From Sphingomonas mucosissima (GTDB lineage Bacteria > Pseudomonadota > Alphaproteobacteria > Sphingomonadales > Sphingomonadaceae): 64,000 nucleotides of DNA. Made by a program: the position numbers and the translations under genes. Below the pieces are notes generated by a model that had not been told where the DNA came from, did not search any database, and was given only the letters and a program-made list of their open reading frames with translations. Shown here in pieces: positions 1 through 7,774 of this stretch. Within the stretch, counting starts at the first letter, position 1. Every line of letters begins with the position of its first letter. The stretch lies in assembly GCF_002197665.1 (NCBI RefSeq), contig NZ_NBBJ01000001.1, forward strand, positions 1 through 64,000, read 5' to 3'.

Positions 1-275
1 AAGACCGGCGCATTATCAAGGCCGAGCCGGCGGGCCGCTTCGAGCCGCGCATGGCCGCAGATGAGCACATTGTGCACATCGACCAGCAGCGGCAGCGCAA
101 AGCCGAAGTGGCGCATCGAGGCCATCAACTGCACGATCTGCTTGTCGGCATGTTTGCGCGGGTTGCCGGCATAGGCCTGAATGTCGGCAAGCGGGCGATA
201 ACTGATGGGCCCGAGCCGCTGTTCGAGCACAGCGGGAAGGTCAGCAGCTTTCTTGCGTGTCGCAGTCTTCGTCAT
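1..275 (-). CDS. ParB/Srx N-terminal domain protein (partial), probably the start of a ParB-fused DNA methyltransferase
   Basis: Only the first 91 codons are in the window; the gene runs off the left edge. The protein begins MTKTATRKK, and then shows a ParB-like nuclease fold pattern: PLADIQAYAGNPRKH, a block around QLMASMRHFGFALPLLVD, then the typical ICGHARLEAARRLGL (about residues 73-87) that binds nucleotide in ParB/Srx proteins. In alphaproteobacteria this N-terminus is often fused to an N4/N6-adenine DNA methyltransferase carried on mobile elements, but that part is outside the window, so the fusion is inference. A good ribosome site (GAGGA) lies eight bases before the ATG, which fixes the start. 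Confidence 0.75.
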   Translation of the reverse strand, partial: MTKTATRKKAADLPAVLEQRLGPISYRPLADIQAYAGNPRKHADKQIVQLMASMRHFGFALPLLVDVHNVLICGHARLEAARRLGLDNAPV

Positions 276-986
276 GTCAGTTCCTCAAGGAAAAACGGAC
301 AGACGGGATGACCGGCAAAAACGCGCGACCACTCGCCTGCCCAATCAGATGAAAAGGGCAATCATTGTGATCCCATGCTGCTTCTGCCGAATGGCTTCTG
401 ATGCTCGGGGGAGGGCTTTGCCTCCGAGGCCGCTACTACCATCAGGGCAGCCGACCGTCAACATTATCTAACAAAAACAACCAGCTAAGCAGACATTTTA
501 TGTCAATCGGAATTGGCTAGACCCGTCAACACCGTGAGCAGCCGCTATTCACTGATGCTTTCGAGTAGATGCCTGTTCGGCGTCTTCACGCTCCTTGTTA
601 GTCGGGGATAATTCCCTGTTTCCGGCTCACGGGAATTCCAGCGCCGAAGCCGCAGACAAGCTGGGGTTTCTGCAGCCAGGATGAGCCGAAGATCCCATTG
701 GGCGACACTATTCCCTGTAAATCGGCCTGGAACAGGGAAAACTGCGGTCGACGACAGGTGCTGAAGGGGAGGATCGAGACGAGAGCAAACGTCGCGAAAA
801 GTCCGCGGGAAAGTGGCGCTTGGGGCATTCCGTACTGCCCCGGAGAGCGCCGGAGAAAAGTCCCGAATTTCTCCGCAACGGCGGTCCCGGTTGCGCTCTC
901 CCAGGTACGGAGCACGCGCGAAATCGCGCGGAACTGCGCCCTTTCAGGAGCAACTCGCAGGGAGAAATATGATAATTAGGACTGAG
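276..986. other. Gene-poor stretch between ParB-domain gene and tRNA-Ser
   Basis: No reading frame here has a recognisable product or good codon use. Base composition is mixed, with an A+T-richer part around 440-600 and a G+C-rich part from about 740. It contains repeated TTCCCTGT motifs and inverted repeats (listed separately) and abuts the 3' end of tRNA-Ser. It may be non-coding remnant of an element inserted at the tRNA; that is inference. Confidence 0.5.
610..739. repeat. Inverted repeats built on TTCCCTGT
   Basis: Two nearby palindromes share a core. AATTCCC at 610-616 pairs with GGGAATT at 631-637. TTCCCTGT at 711-718 pairs with ACAGGGAA at 732-739. The first also contains TTCCCTGT (612-619). 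The repeated core suggests protein binding sites or remnants of a repeat family rather than chance. Confidence 0.5.
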
Positions 987-1077
987 TGGCGGAGCGGGAG
1001 GGATTCGAACCCTCGATACGGTTTTGCCGTATACTCACTTTCCAGGCGAGCGCCTTCGACCACTCGGCCACCGCTCC
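987..1077 (-). tRNA. tRNA-Ser (anticodon GGA)
   Basis: Read on the minus strand this folds as a class II tRNA. The acceptor stem GGAGCGG (1071-1077) pairs with CCGCTCC (991-997). The anticodon loop reads CTGGAAA, giving GGA. There is a long variable arm of serine type and a T-loop GGTTCGAATCC. The discriminator base is G (position 990) and the CCA end is encoded (987-989). tRNA-Ser genes are frequent integration sites, and the sequence beyond its 3' end is gene-poor here. Confidence 0.97.
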
Positions 1078-1150
1078 GCATACCGGGAAGAAGCGCGCCC
1101 TAAGCTTCTCGCGCGCCCGGCGCAAGCGTTTGCGCATTGCCTCGCGCATT

Positions 1151-2095
1151 ATGCGTCGTCAGGTTGCGGGGATGACTGCATTTCTCCTCCCCCTGCTGCT
1201 CGCCCAGGCTGCCGCGGCCCAAGCGAGCGGGCGCGCCGCGCCCCATCCGCAATCGCCGACGGAGATCGTTGCCGTCGCGCCCGCCACCGATTGGGTCGCG
1301 ATCGCCCCCGACGATCTTCTGGTCATGGATGTTGCGCCTGGGCCCGCGGGTGCGAGCAGGCGGATCGTGATCCAGTTGATCGCGGCGCCGTTCGCGCGTC
1401 CGTGGGTCGCCAACGTGCGCCGCCTGGCCGCGGCTCATTGGTGGGACGGGACAAGCATCAATCGCGTTCAGGACAATTACGTCGCGCAATGGGGCGATGC
1501 GACCGAGAAGAAGCCGCTGCCGTCCGGGCTCGCCGCCGCATCGGAGCGCGATTACGCGATCGATACTGCTGCACTCGCTGCGGGCGAGCGGACGGTCGGC
1601 CCGGCAGATGTCTATGCGCCCGCCACGTTCTTCTATCGCAGTTGGCCCGTGGGTGCCGAAGGGCAGGGGCAGGGCGCCGCCTGGCCCGTGCATTGCTACG
1701 GCATGGTCGGCGTCGGCCGCGATGTGTCGCCCAATACCGGCACGGGGGCAGAGCTTTACGCCGTTATCGGCCATGCGCCGCGGCACCTTGATCGCAACAT
1801 CGCGCTGGTCGGGCGCGTGATCGAGGGCATCGAGCATCTCTCCAGCCTGCCGCGCGGAACGCTGGGCCTCGGCTTCTATGACCGCGCGGAGCAGCGTGTC
1901 GCCATTGTGCGGATACGCCTCGCCAGCGAACTTCCCACCAGCGAACAGCCCCGCTTCTCGTATCTGTCGACCAGCTCCGCCACTTGGGCGCGCTACGCGG
2001 CGGCGCGGGCCAATCGCCAGGACGCCTTTTTCATTCGGCCAGCCGGCGCGGCGGACATCTGCAACCTTCCGGTGCCGATCCGCCGTTTGCGTTAG
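1151..2095 (+). CDS. Exported cyclophilin-type peptidylprolyl isomerase
   Basis: Predicted to catalyse cis-trans isomerisation of prolyl bonds in the periplasm. The N-terminus has a signal peptide (basic MRRQVAG, then a hydrophobic run with LLPLLLAQAAAAQA). The cyclophilin core follows: RIVIQLIAAPFARPWVANVR, then WWDGTSINRVQDNYVAQWGD, matching the usual 'hFHRVi..fm.QgGD' pattern, and later a PVHCYGMVGVGR strand. The family's usual catalytic Arg is kept (NRVQ). The open frame extends upstream to 986 but would cross tRNA-Ser, so an internal start was chosen. ATG 1151 gives a basic n-region; ATG 1172 (MTAFLLP) is also possible. Length is about 314 residues, longer than a bare cyclophilin domain, as in sphingomonad relatives. 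Confidence 0.85.
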   Translation: MRRQVAGMTAFLLPLLLAQAAAAQASGRAAPHPQSPTEIVAVAPATDWVAIAPDDLLVMDVAPGPAGASRRIVIQLIAAPFARPWVANVRRLAAAHWWDGTSINRVQDNYVAQWGDATEKKPLPSGLAAASERDYAIDTAALAAGERTVGPADVYAPATFFYRSWPVGAEGQGQGAAWPVHCYGMVGVGRDVSPNTGTGAELYAVIGHAPRHLDRNIALVGRVIEGIEHLSSLPRGTLGLGFYDRAEQRVAIVRIRLASELPTSEQPRFSYLSTSSATWARYAAARANRQDAFFIRPAGAADICNLPVPIRRLR

Positions 2096-2096
2096 T

Positions 2097-3224
2097 TCAG
2101 CTGACGTGCTCGCCGATGCGGCGCACGATGCTGGCATGAAACCGCGATCCGGCGCTCCGCGCGATGGCGCGCTCCAGCCAATGATCGATCACGCGCAAGC
2201 GGTGCCGCCGCAGCCACAAGCGCACCTGCCGCACCCGCACCAGCAGCAGCATGGAGCCGCTTCGGCCAGTGGCGGCTTCGCGCAGGCTTCGCGCCGCGCC
2301 GGCGGGGTCGCCCATGATCTCCTGGTGCATGGCAAAGCTGATCCGCGCGTGCGTGTTGCCAGGGGTACGGCGTAGCGCGGCAAGGTGAAGCGGCGCAGCC
2401 TCGTGCGATCGGCCAAGCGTATCGAGCAACACCGCCCGCGCGCTCAGGATATGCGATTCGGGCTCGATCTCGGCCGCGCGCTCCAGCAAGCGGAGCGCCG
2501 TTTCCGGGTGCCGCGCGGCGCAATGGCGCGCCAGCGCGAAATGCTGGTGCTGTGACCGGTGCCGCTCGCGGCGGATATGCTGGCGGACGCTGACGGGATC
2601 GAACGTGCCCGCAACGATGGCGCGGATCGCATGCTGGAGCGCGCCCGTTTCCACCAGCAGCGGCCCGACGGGATGGCCGCCATAGGGGACGGGAATGCAC
2701 ATCGCCCCGCCCACTTCGGCGATCATCGCGGCATGGCGCGCGTCGGGCGCGACCCGCGGATCATAGAACACATATTGTTGCTCGGCACCGACGAAAGGCA
2801 GCTCGGCAAAGCGCGTCCGGGCAACATCGGCCTGCCACCTGGTTTCCCATGGCACCACCTGCGGGTCGGCGGAAAACTGCGGCGACAGCGCGATTGCCGT
2901 GTCCGCACCGCATGCGACGGCGTAGCGCAAGGCGGCATAACCTCCCATGCTCGACCCATAAGTGATGGTCCGGTCATAGCCGCGCGCGGCGGCCGCCACG
3001 GCGGCCAGCGCGGCCGCGCGCTCCGGATGCTGGTACCAGCGATTGCGCCGGTTGATGACGTGAATGGCATCGATCCCGATACGGCGGAGGAACTCCTCGG
3101 CAAAGCCGGGGCGCTTCAGCGTGGGTTCGGTGACGTAGGAGCCGAAGGTGATGATCACCGCACCGCCCCGTGCCCCGGACCGGCGGACCAGGAGATTATC
3201 GGACCGGAACAACGCCTGATGCAA
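2097..3224 (-). CDS. Alpha/beta hydrolase-like protein with TPR-like C-terminal half
   Basis: The N-terminal half has an alpha/beta hydrolase nucleophile elbow, YGSSMGGYAALRYA (about residues 88-101), preceded by a strand GAVIITFGSY. A late His lies in PYGGHPVG (about residue 199). From about residue 225 the sequence becomes helical and repeat-like (ETALRLLERAAEIEPESHILSARAVLLDTLG), resembling tetratricopeptide repeats. The substrate is unknown. The start is TTG at 3224: an in-frame TGA stop directly precedes it and GGGAGG sits six bases upstream; a GTG at 3158 is the alternative. It converges with the isomerase gene, the two stops lying almost end to end. Confidence 0.7.
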   Translation of the reverse strand: MHQALFRSDNLLVRRSGARGGAVIITFGSYVTEPTLKRPGFAEEFLRRIGIDAIHVINRRNRWYQHPERAAALAAVAAAARGYDRTITYGSSMGGYAALRYAVACGADTAIALSPQFSADPQVVPWETRWQADVARTRFAELPFVGAEQQYVFYDPRVAPDARHAAMIAEVGGAMCIPVPYGGHPVGPLLVETGALQHAIRAIVAGTFDPVSVRQHIRRERHRSQHQHFALARHCAARHPETALRLLERAAEIEPESHILSARAVLLDTLGRSHEAAPLHLAALRRTPGNTHARISFAMHQEIMGDPAGAARSLREAATGRSGSMLLLVRVRQVRLWLRRHRLRVIDHWLERAIARSAGSRFHASIVRRIGEHVS

Positions 3225-3309
3225 TCATCGCCTCCCGCGCCGGATGGTAACCCATCGGCGCGGGTCGTTCAAACGAACCGGCGGCGGCGACCCGCCCTGC
3301 GCCCGCGGC

Positions 3310-4323
3310 TCAGTCGTCCTCGTCCTCGAAGCCGACCAGCGCCAGCGCGCGCGCCTTGATCTGCCGCATCGCGCACCAATGGATCAGCGCCTCCTCGCGG
3401 CCATGCGTCACCCACACTTCGCGCGGCGCGATCTCCGCGATCGTGTCGATCAGTTCGTCCCAATCGGCATGGTCGGACATGATGAGCGGCAACTCGACCA
3501 GCTTTTGCCGCGCGCGCTGGCGCACCCGCATCCAGCCGCTCGCCATGGACGTGATCGGGTCAGGCAGGCGCCGCGACCACCGATCGTTAAGCGCGGACGG
3601 CGGGCACATCACCACATGCCCCGCCATCGCCGCCTTGGGCACGCCCGCCACCGGGATCAGCTCGCCCAGCCGCACGCCATGCTCGGCATAAAGGTCGCAC
3701 AATCGCTGCAGCGCGCCATGGATGTAGATCGGCGCCTCGTGCCCGCGCGCGCGCAGCTCCGCGATCACGCGCTGCGCCTTGCCCAACGCATAAGCACCGA
3801 CCAGCACGCAGCGATCGGGATTGGCGTGCAGCCGCGCGACCAATTTGTCGATCTCGTCGCCCGTGTCGGGATGGCGGAACACGGGGAGCCCGAACGTCGC
3901 TTCGGTAATGAACACGTCGCAGGCGACGGGCTCGAATGGTGCGCAGGTCGGGTCGGGCCGGCGCTTGTAATCGCCCGACACTACGATGCGCTCGCCGCGA
4001 TGCTCGAGCAGGATCTGCGCGGAGCCGAGCACATGGCCGGCCGGCACGAAGGTCGCCTCCACCTCGCCCAGCCGCACGCTTTCGCCATAGCTCACCGGAT
4101 TGCCGGCCTGCGCGCCATAGCGGCAATCCATGATCGCCAGCGTCTCGGGCGTCGCCCAGACGGCGCTGTGCCCGCCCCGCGCATGATCGGCATGGCCATG
4201 CGTCACCAGCGCGCGCGCCTGCGGGGTTGAAGGATCCACCCAGGCGTCGGCCGGGCGGACATAAATGCCATGCGGATGGGGTTCCAGCCAGTCGCCGAGC
4301 TTCGCCATGCCGGCAATACGCAT
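3310..4323 (-). CDS. Ligase-associated DNA exonuclease, metallo-beta-lactamase fold
   Basis: Resembles the ligase-associated DNA damage-response exonuclease family (relatives of mRNA 3'-processing factor CPSF/Artemis). The MBL metal motif THGHADHARGGH lies near residues 41-52 (H42, H44, D46, H47). Further motifs are PAGHVLGSAQ, a VVSGDYKRRPD block, ITEATFGLP and SDHADWDEL, all expected in the beta-CASP-like family. It ends in an acidic tail (FEDEDD). It is divergent from the Lhr-type helicase gene, its usual functional partner, but the ATP-dependent ligase normally coded between them is absent. The start may be ATG 4323 or ATG 4308 (MAKLGDW); neither has a strong ribosome site. Confidence 0.88.
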   Translation of the reverse strand: MRIAGMAKLGDWLEPHPHGIYVRPADAWVDPSTPQARALVTHGHADHARGGHSAVWATPETLAIMDCRYGAQAGNPVSYGESVRLGEVEATFVPAGHVLGSAQILLEHRGERIVVSGDYKRRPDPTCAPFEPVACDVFITEATFGLPVFRHPDTGDEIDKLVARLHANPDRCVLVGAYALGKAQRVIAELRARGHEAPIYIHGALQRLCDLYAEHGVRLGELIPVAGVPKAAMAGHVVMCPPSALNDRWSRRLPDPITSMASGWMRVRQRARQKLVELPLIMSDHADWDELIDTIAEIAPREVWVTHGREEALIHWCAMRQIKARALALVGFEDEDD

Positions 4324-4382
4324 GAGCGGATCGAAACGTCCAACGCCAACGTTCTATCGCAAACGCCACAGGAGAGATTGGC

Positions 4383-4571
4383 ATGGAACATCAGGCAACC
4401 GGCGACAGCATGTGGGCCTTCGTCGTCATCGCGGGCTTCGTCATTCTCGGCCTGGCGCTCGCTTATGCAAAGCTGCGCAACAAGACGACGCCGGCGCAGG
4501 ACGCGCGCACTGAGCAAGCGACGCATGATCTCTACAAGGAGCAATCGCGCGACGACGCCATGCGCGGGTAA
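4383..4571 (+). CDS. Small single-pass membrane protein
   Basis: A 62-residue protein with a short polar N-terminus (MEHQATGDS), one clear membrane helix (MWAFVVIAGFVILGLALAYA, about residues 10-29) and a charged tail ending ARTEQATHDLYKEQSRDDAMRG. The tail being cytoplasmic follows from the positive charge just after the helix. A ribosome site AGGAGAG lies seven to eight bases before the ATG. It sits between the divergent exonuclease and helicase genes, where a DNA ligase is found in other genomes. I do not recognise a function; small proteins of this shape are common in sphingomonads. Confidence 0.7.
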   Translation: MEHQATGDSMWAFVVIAGFVILGLALAYAKLRNKTTPAQDARTEQATHDLYKEQSRDDAMRG

Positions 4572-4600
4572 GGGAACTCGTCCGCTCACGCCCTCTCTGC

Positions 4601-4692
4601 CGTTACCCTGAACTCGTTTCAGGGTCCATCTTGCCGCAGGCGACGCTGCCGCTTGTCGCACGATGGATGCCCAATCAAGTTCGGCATGACGG
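4601..4692. repeat. REPIN-like element, Sphingomonas palindromic repeat family A
   Basis: Two REP-like arms face each other. The left arm contains the hairpin CCCTGAA (4606-4612) / TTCAGGG (4618-4624), then TCCATC. The right arm (4662-4692), read on the other strand, gives GTCATGCCGAACTTG... and also ends in CATCCATC. The arms share CGT, GAACT and TCCATC at matching places. Intergenic, just before the helicase gene. Confidence 0.75.
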
Positions 4693-4767
4693 CCGTGAGG
4701 GTACGCTGGGACGTATCTTCCTGCCTCCCATTCCGCCTCGCGGAGCGCACCCCTATATCCCCCCTCG

Positions 4768-7179
4768 ATGACGCTTGATCTCCCCGCGCAGCTCGCCGAC
4801 TGGTTCAGCAAGCGGGGCTGGGCGCCGCGTCGCCACCAGTTGGATATGCTGGCAGAGGGCAGGGGCGGCCACCATGCGCTGCTCGTCGCCGCAACGGGCG
4901 CGGGCAAGACGCTGGCTGGCTTTCTCCCCACCTTGGCCGAGCTGATCGAGCAACCGACGGAAGGTCTGCACACCCTCTACGTCTCGCCACTGAAGGCGCT
5001 GGCGGTCGACATCCAGCGCAACCTCGTCACCCCGGTCGAGGAGATGGGCGTCGACATCCGCGTCGAAACGCGCACCGGGGATACTCCGTCGGATCGCAAG
5101 GCGCGCCAGCGAGTGAAGCCGCCGCAGATCCTGCTCACCACGCCGGAGTCGCTCTCGCTGCTGTTGACCTACCCCGACAGCTTCACGATGTTCGCAGGCC
5201 TCCGGACGATCGTGATCGACGAGGTCCACGCCTTCGCCACCGGCAAGCGCGGCGATCTCCTGTCGCTGTGCATGGCCCGCCTTCAAGCAATCGCGCCCGC
5301 CATGCGCCGCGTCGCTTTGTCAGCCACCGTCGCCGATCCCGACGGCTATCGCGCCTGGCTCGCGCCCGACGGCGATATCGAACGCGTCACCCTCGTTCAG
5401 GGCGAAACCGGCGTCGATCCCAATATCGATATCCTCTTGCCCGAGGATCGCGTGCCTTGGGCCGGCCATTCCGGCCGCTATGCCGCGGCGCAGGTGATGG
5501 CGGAGATCGAGACGCACAAGACCACCATCGTCTTCTGCAACACCCGCAGCCTCGCCGAGCTGATCTTCCAGGATCTCTGGAAGGAAAACGCCATGCAGCT
5601 GCCGATCGGCATTCATCACGGCAGCCTGGAGAAAGAGGCGCGGCGCAAGGTGGAGGCAGCGATGGCGGATGGCCGCCTGCGCGCATTGGTCGCCACCGCC
5701 AGCCTCGATCTCGGCGTCGATTGGGGCGATGTCGATTGCGTCATCCAGATGGGCGCTCCCAAGGGCTCCTCGCGTCTGCTCCAGCGCATCGGCCGCAGCA
5801 ATCACCGCCTCGACGAGCCGTCGGAAGCGATCGTCGTCCCCGGCAACCGCTTCGAATATCTCGAGGCGCGCGCCGCGCTCGACGCGGTGGAGGCCGGCGA
5901 GCTCGACACCGACATATTCCGCCTGGGCGCGCTCGATGTGCTGGCGCAGCACCTGATGGCCTGTGCCTGCGCCGCCCCGTTCGATCAGCAGGCGATCCTT
6001 GACGAGATCCGCTCGGCGCTGCCCTATTCGGCGCTGACGGACGAATTGTTCGACAAGGTGCTCGGCTTCATCCGCGACGGCGGCTACTCACTTCGCGCCT
6101 ATGATCGCTTCAAGCGGCTGACACAGGACGACGACGGTCTCTGGCGCGTCAGCCACCCCAAGTTCATCGCGCAGCACCGCCTCAACGCCGGCATCATCGT
6201 CGAGGCGACCATGCTCAAGGTCCGCTTCCGCAATGGCCGCGCGCTCGGCAAGGTGGAGGAAGCGTTCGCCTCCACGCTCAGCCACGGCGACACCTTCTTC
6301 TTCGCGGGTATGAGCCTTGAGGTCGAGAAGATTGATACCGAGGATCTGATCGTCCGCGCCACCGCGCGCCCCGCGCGGATCCCCACCTATGGCGGCAGCC
6401 GCATGCCGCTCTCCACCAATCTCGCCGATCGCGTGCGCCGCTTCCTCAACACGCCGGCCGAATGGTCGCGCTTCCCCGACGACGTGCGCGAATGGCTGGA
6501 GATCCAGGGCAGACGCTCCGCCCTCCCGCGCCCCGACCAGCTGCTGGTCGAAACCTTTCCGCGCGAAGGCCGCAACTACATGGTGGCGTATAGTTTCGAG
6601 GGGTGGAACGCGCACCAGTCGCTCGGCATGCTGATCACCCGGCGGATGGAGACGGCCGGGCTGAAGCCACTCGGTTTCGTCGCCAACGATTACGCCATCG
6701 CCACCTATTCGATCGACCCCGTCACCGATCCCGCCGCGCTCTTCTCCTCCGACATTCTGGAGCATGAATTCGTCGATTGGGTGCAGCAGTCGCACTTGCT
6801 GAAACGCGCCTTTCGCGAAGTCGCCGTCATCGGCGGCCTCGTCGAGCGCCAGCACCCCGGCAAGCGCAAGACGGGCAAGCAAGTCACCTTCTCCACCGAC
6901 CTCATCTACGACGTGCTGCGCAAATACGAGCCCGGCCATATTCTGCTCGAGGCCGCCTGGGCCGACGCCCGCGCCCGCATGACAGACGTCGGCCGCCTCG
7001 CCGATCTCCTCGCGCGCGCTGCCGGCACGATGCTTCACGTAGACTTGGCCCGTGTCTCCCCGCTTGCAGTACCCGTGCTGGTCCTGATCGGCCGCGAACG
7101 CGTCAGCACCGGCAGCGCAGACGACGCTTTGCTGATCGAGGCAGAAGCGCTGGCCGGCGAGGCGATGCGGCTGGACTAG
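4768..7179 (+). CDS. Ligase-associated DEXH-box helicase (Lhr family)
   Basis: Superfamily 2 DNA helicase of the Lhr type, thought to work with a DNA ligase and an MBL exonuclease in DNA repair. Walker A is AATGAGKT (residues 41-48, K47), the Walker B box is DEVH (151-154), motif III is ALSATVAD, motif IV VFCNTRSLAEL, motif V ATASLDLGVDWGDVD, and motif VI QRIGRSNHR. After the helicase core, a long C-terminal part (about residues 430-803) has the Lhr winged-helix and beta-barrel style sequence (ATYSIDPVTDP, LLKRAFREVAVIGGLVER). Length 803 is normal for this subfamily. It is the divergent neighbour of the exonuclease gene. No phosphodiesterase gene (pdeM) follows, unlike in many relatives. Confidence 0.93.
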   Translation: MTLDLPAQLADWFSKRGWAPRRHQLDMLAEGRGGHHALLVAATGAGKTLAGFLPTLAELIEQPTEGLHTLYVSPLKALAVDIQRNLVTPVEEMGVDIRVETRTGDTPSDRKARQRVKPPQILLTTPESLSLLLTYPDSFTMFAGLRTIVIDEVHAFATGKRGDLLSLCMARLQAIAPAMRRVALSATVADPDGYRAWLAPDGDIERVTLVQGETGVDPNIDILLPEDRVPWAGHSGRYAAAQVMAEIETHKTTIVFCNTRSLAELIFQDLWKENAMQLPIGIHHGSLEKEARRKVEAAMADGRLRALVATASLDLGVDWGDVDCVIQMGAPKGSSRLLQRIGRSNHRLDEPSEAIVVPGNRFEYLEARAALDAVEAGELDTDIFRLGALDVLAQHLMACACAAPFDQQAILDEIRSALPYSALTDELFDKVLGFIRDGGYSLRAYDRFKRLTQDDDGLWRVSHPKFIAQHRLNAGIIVEATMLKVRFRNGRALGKVEEAFASTLSHGDTFFFAGMSLEVEKIDTEDLIVRATARPARIPTYGGSRMPLSTNLADRVRRFLNTPAEWSRFPDDVREWLEIQGRRSALPRPDQLLVETFPREGRNYMVAYSFEGWNAHQSLGMLITRRMETAGLKPLGFVANDYAIATYSIDPVTDPAALFSSDILEHEFVDWVQQSHLLKRAFREVAVIGGLVERQHPGKRKTGKQVTFSTDLIYDVLRKYEPGHILLEAAWADARARMTDVGRLADLLARAAGTMLHVDLARVSPLAVPVLVLIGRERVSTGSADDALLIEAEALAGEAMRLD

Positions 7180-7349
7180 GTCGGTAGGTAATATCGGAAG
7201 GAAATCCGGCCGGCGCATTTAGCGCTTACCTCCTCGGCGCCTTCTTCCCGAAGACCAACCTATGATTACAGGTTCTTGCGGCGGCGATAACCTAGGTGAT
7301 CGACACCGTTCTTTGCATCTCGTTAGCTCACGACTGACAGGAGGGCAGC

Positions 7350-7556
7350 ATGTCGATGAGCGATCAGGAATATTGCTTCATGCGAGCGGAAGCGGAGCTG
7401 AAGATGGCGCAGCGTTCGCAGCAACCCGCCGCTGTGCAAGCGCACTACACGTTGGCCGGTTATTATCTCGATCGAGCGTACGGCGAGCCCCATCAGCCCC
7501 GCCCCGCGACCAATAGCATTCGGCAAGACGTGCCGCCTGAAAAGCGCCAACATTAA
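7350..7556 (+). CDS. Conserved small protein, unknown function
   Basis: A 68-residue protein with no signal peptide or membrane helix. The middle reads EYCFMRAEAELKMAQRSQQPAAVQAHYTLAGYYLDRAYG, an amphipathic helix pair; the pattern of one residue block ending in 'HYxLAGyYLDR' recurs in small sphingomonad proteins, from memory. The ribosome site is GGAGG, eight bases before the first ATG (an ATG two codons on is an alternative). It stands alone between the helicase and protease genes. No function can be assigned. Confidence 0.7.
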   Translation: MSMSDQEYCFMRAEAELKMAQRSQQPAAVQAHYTLAGYYLDRAYGEPHQPRPATNSIRQDVPPEKRQH

Positions 7557-7774
7557 CCCTATCGCGGGTTCGGCTGGTCAAGGTGAGGGGACGCAACCGA
7601 GCGATCTCGGGCGTCCGCCCCTGAGTCGCTGGGGCCCGCATGCTTGATCGCTCCACGCCATGCTTCGTTCGCGGCGACGTGCGCGGCATGAACAGGCAAC
7701 CGAACGACAGCGCATGGCACGCCGGCAACACGCCCGCCATTGACAAAGGTCCGGATCGGGCGCTTCGTTCGGTC

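Noticed and set aside
598..979. Overlapping open frames between the ParB-domain gene and tRNA-Ser
   Set aside because: Neither strand gives a protein with recognisable features or a ribosome site; the region carries palindromes instead.
986..1150. Upstream extension of the cyclophilin frame
   Set aside because: It would translate across tRNA-Ser; the signal peptide begins later, so the start was moved to 1151.
6088..7218. 376-codon open frame antisense to the Lhr-type helicase
   Set aside because: Shadow of the helicase coding frame; no recognisable domain or ribosome site.
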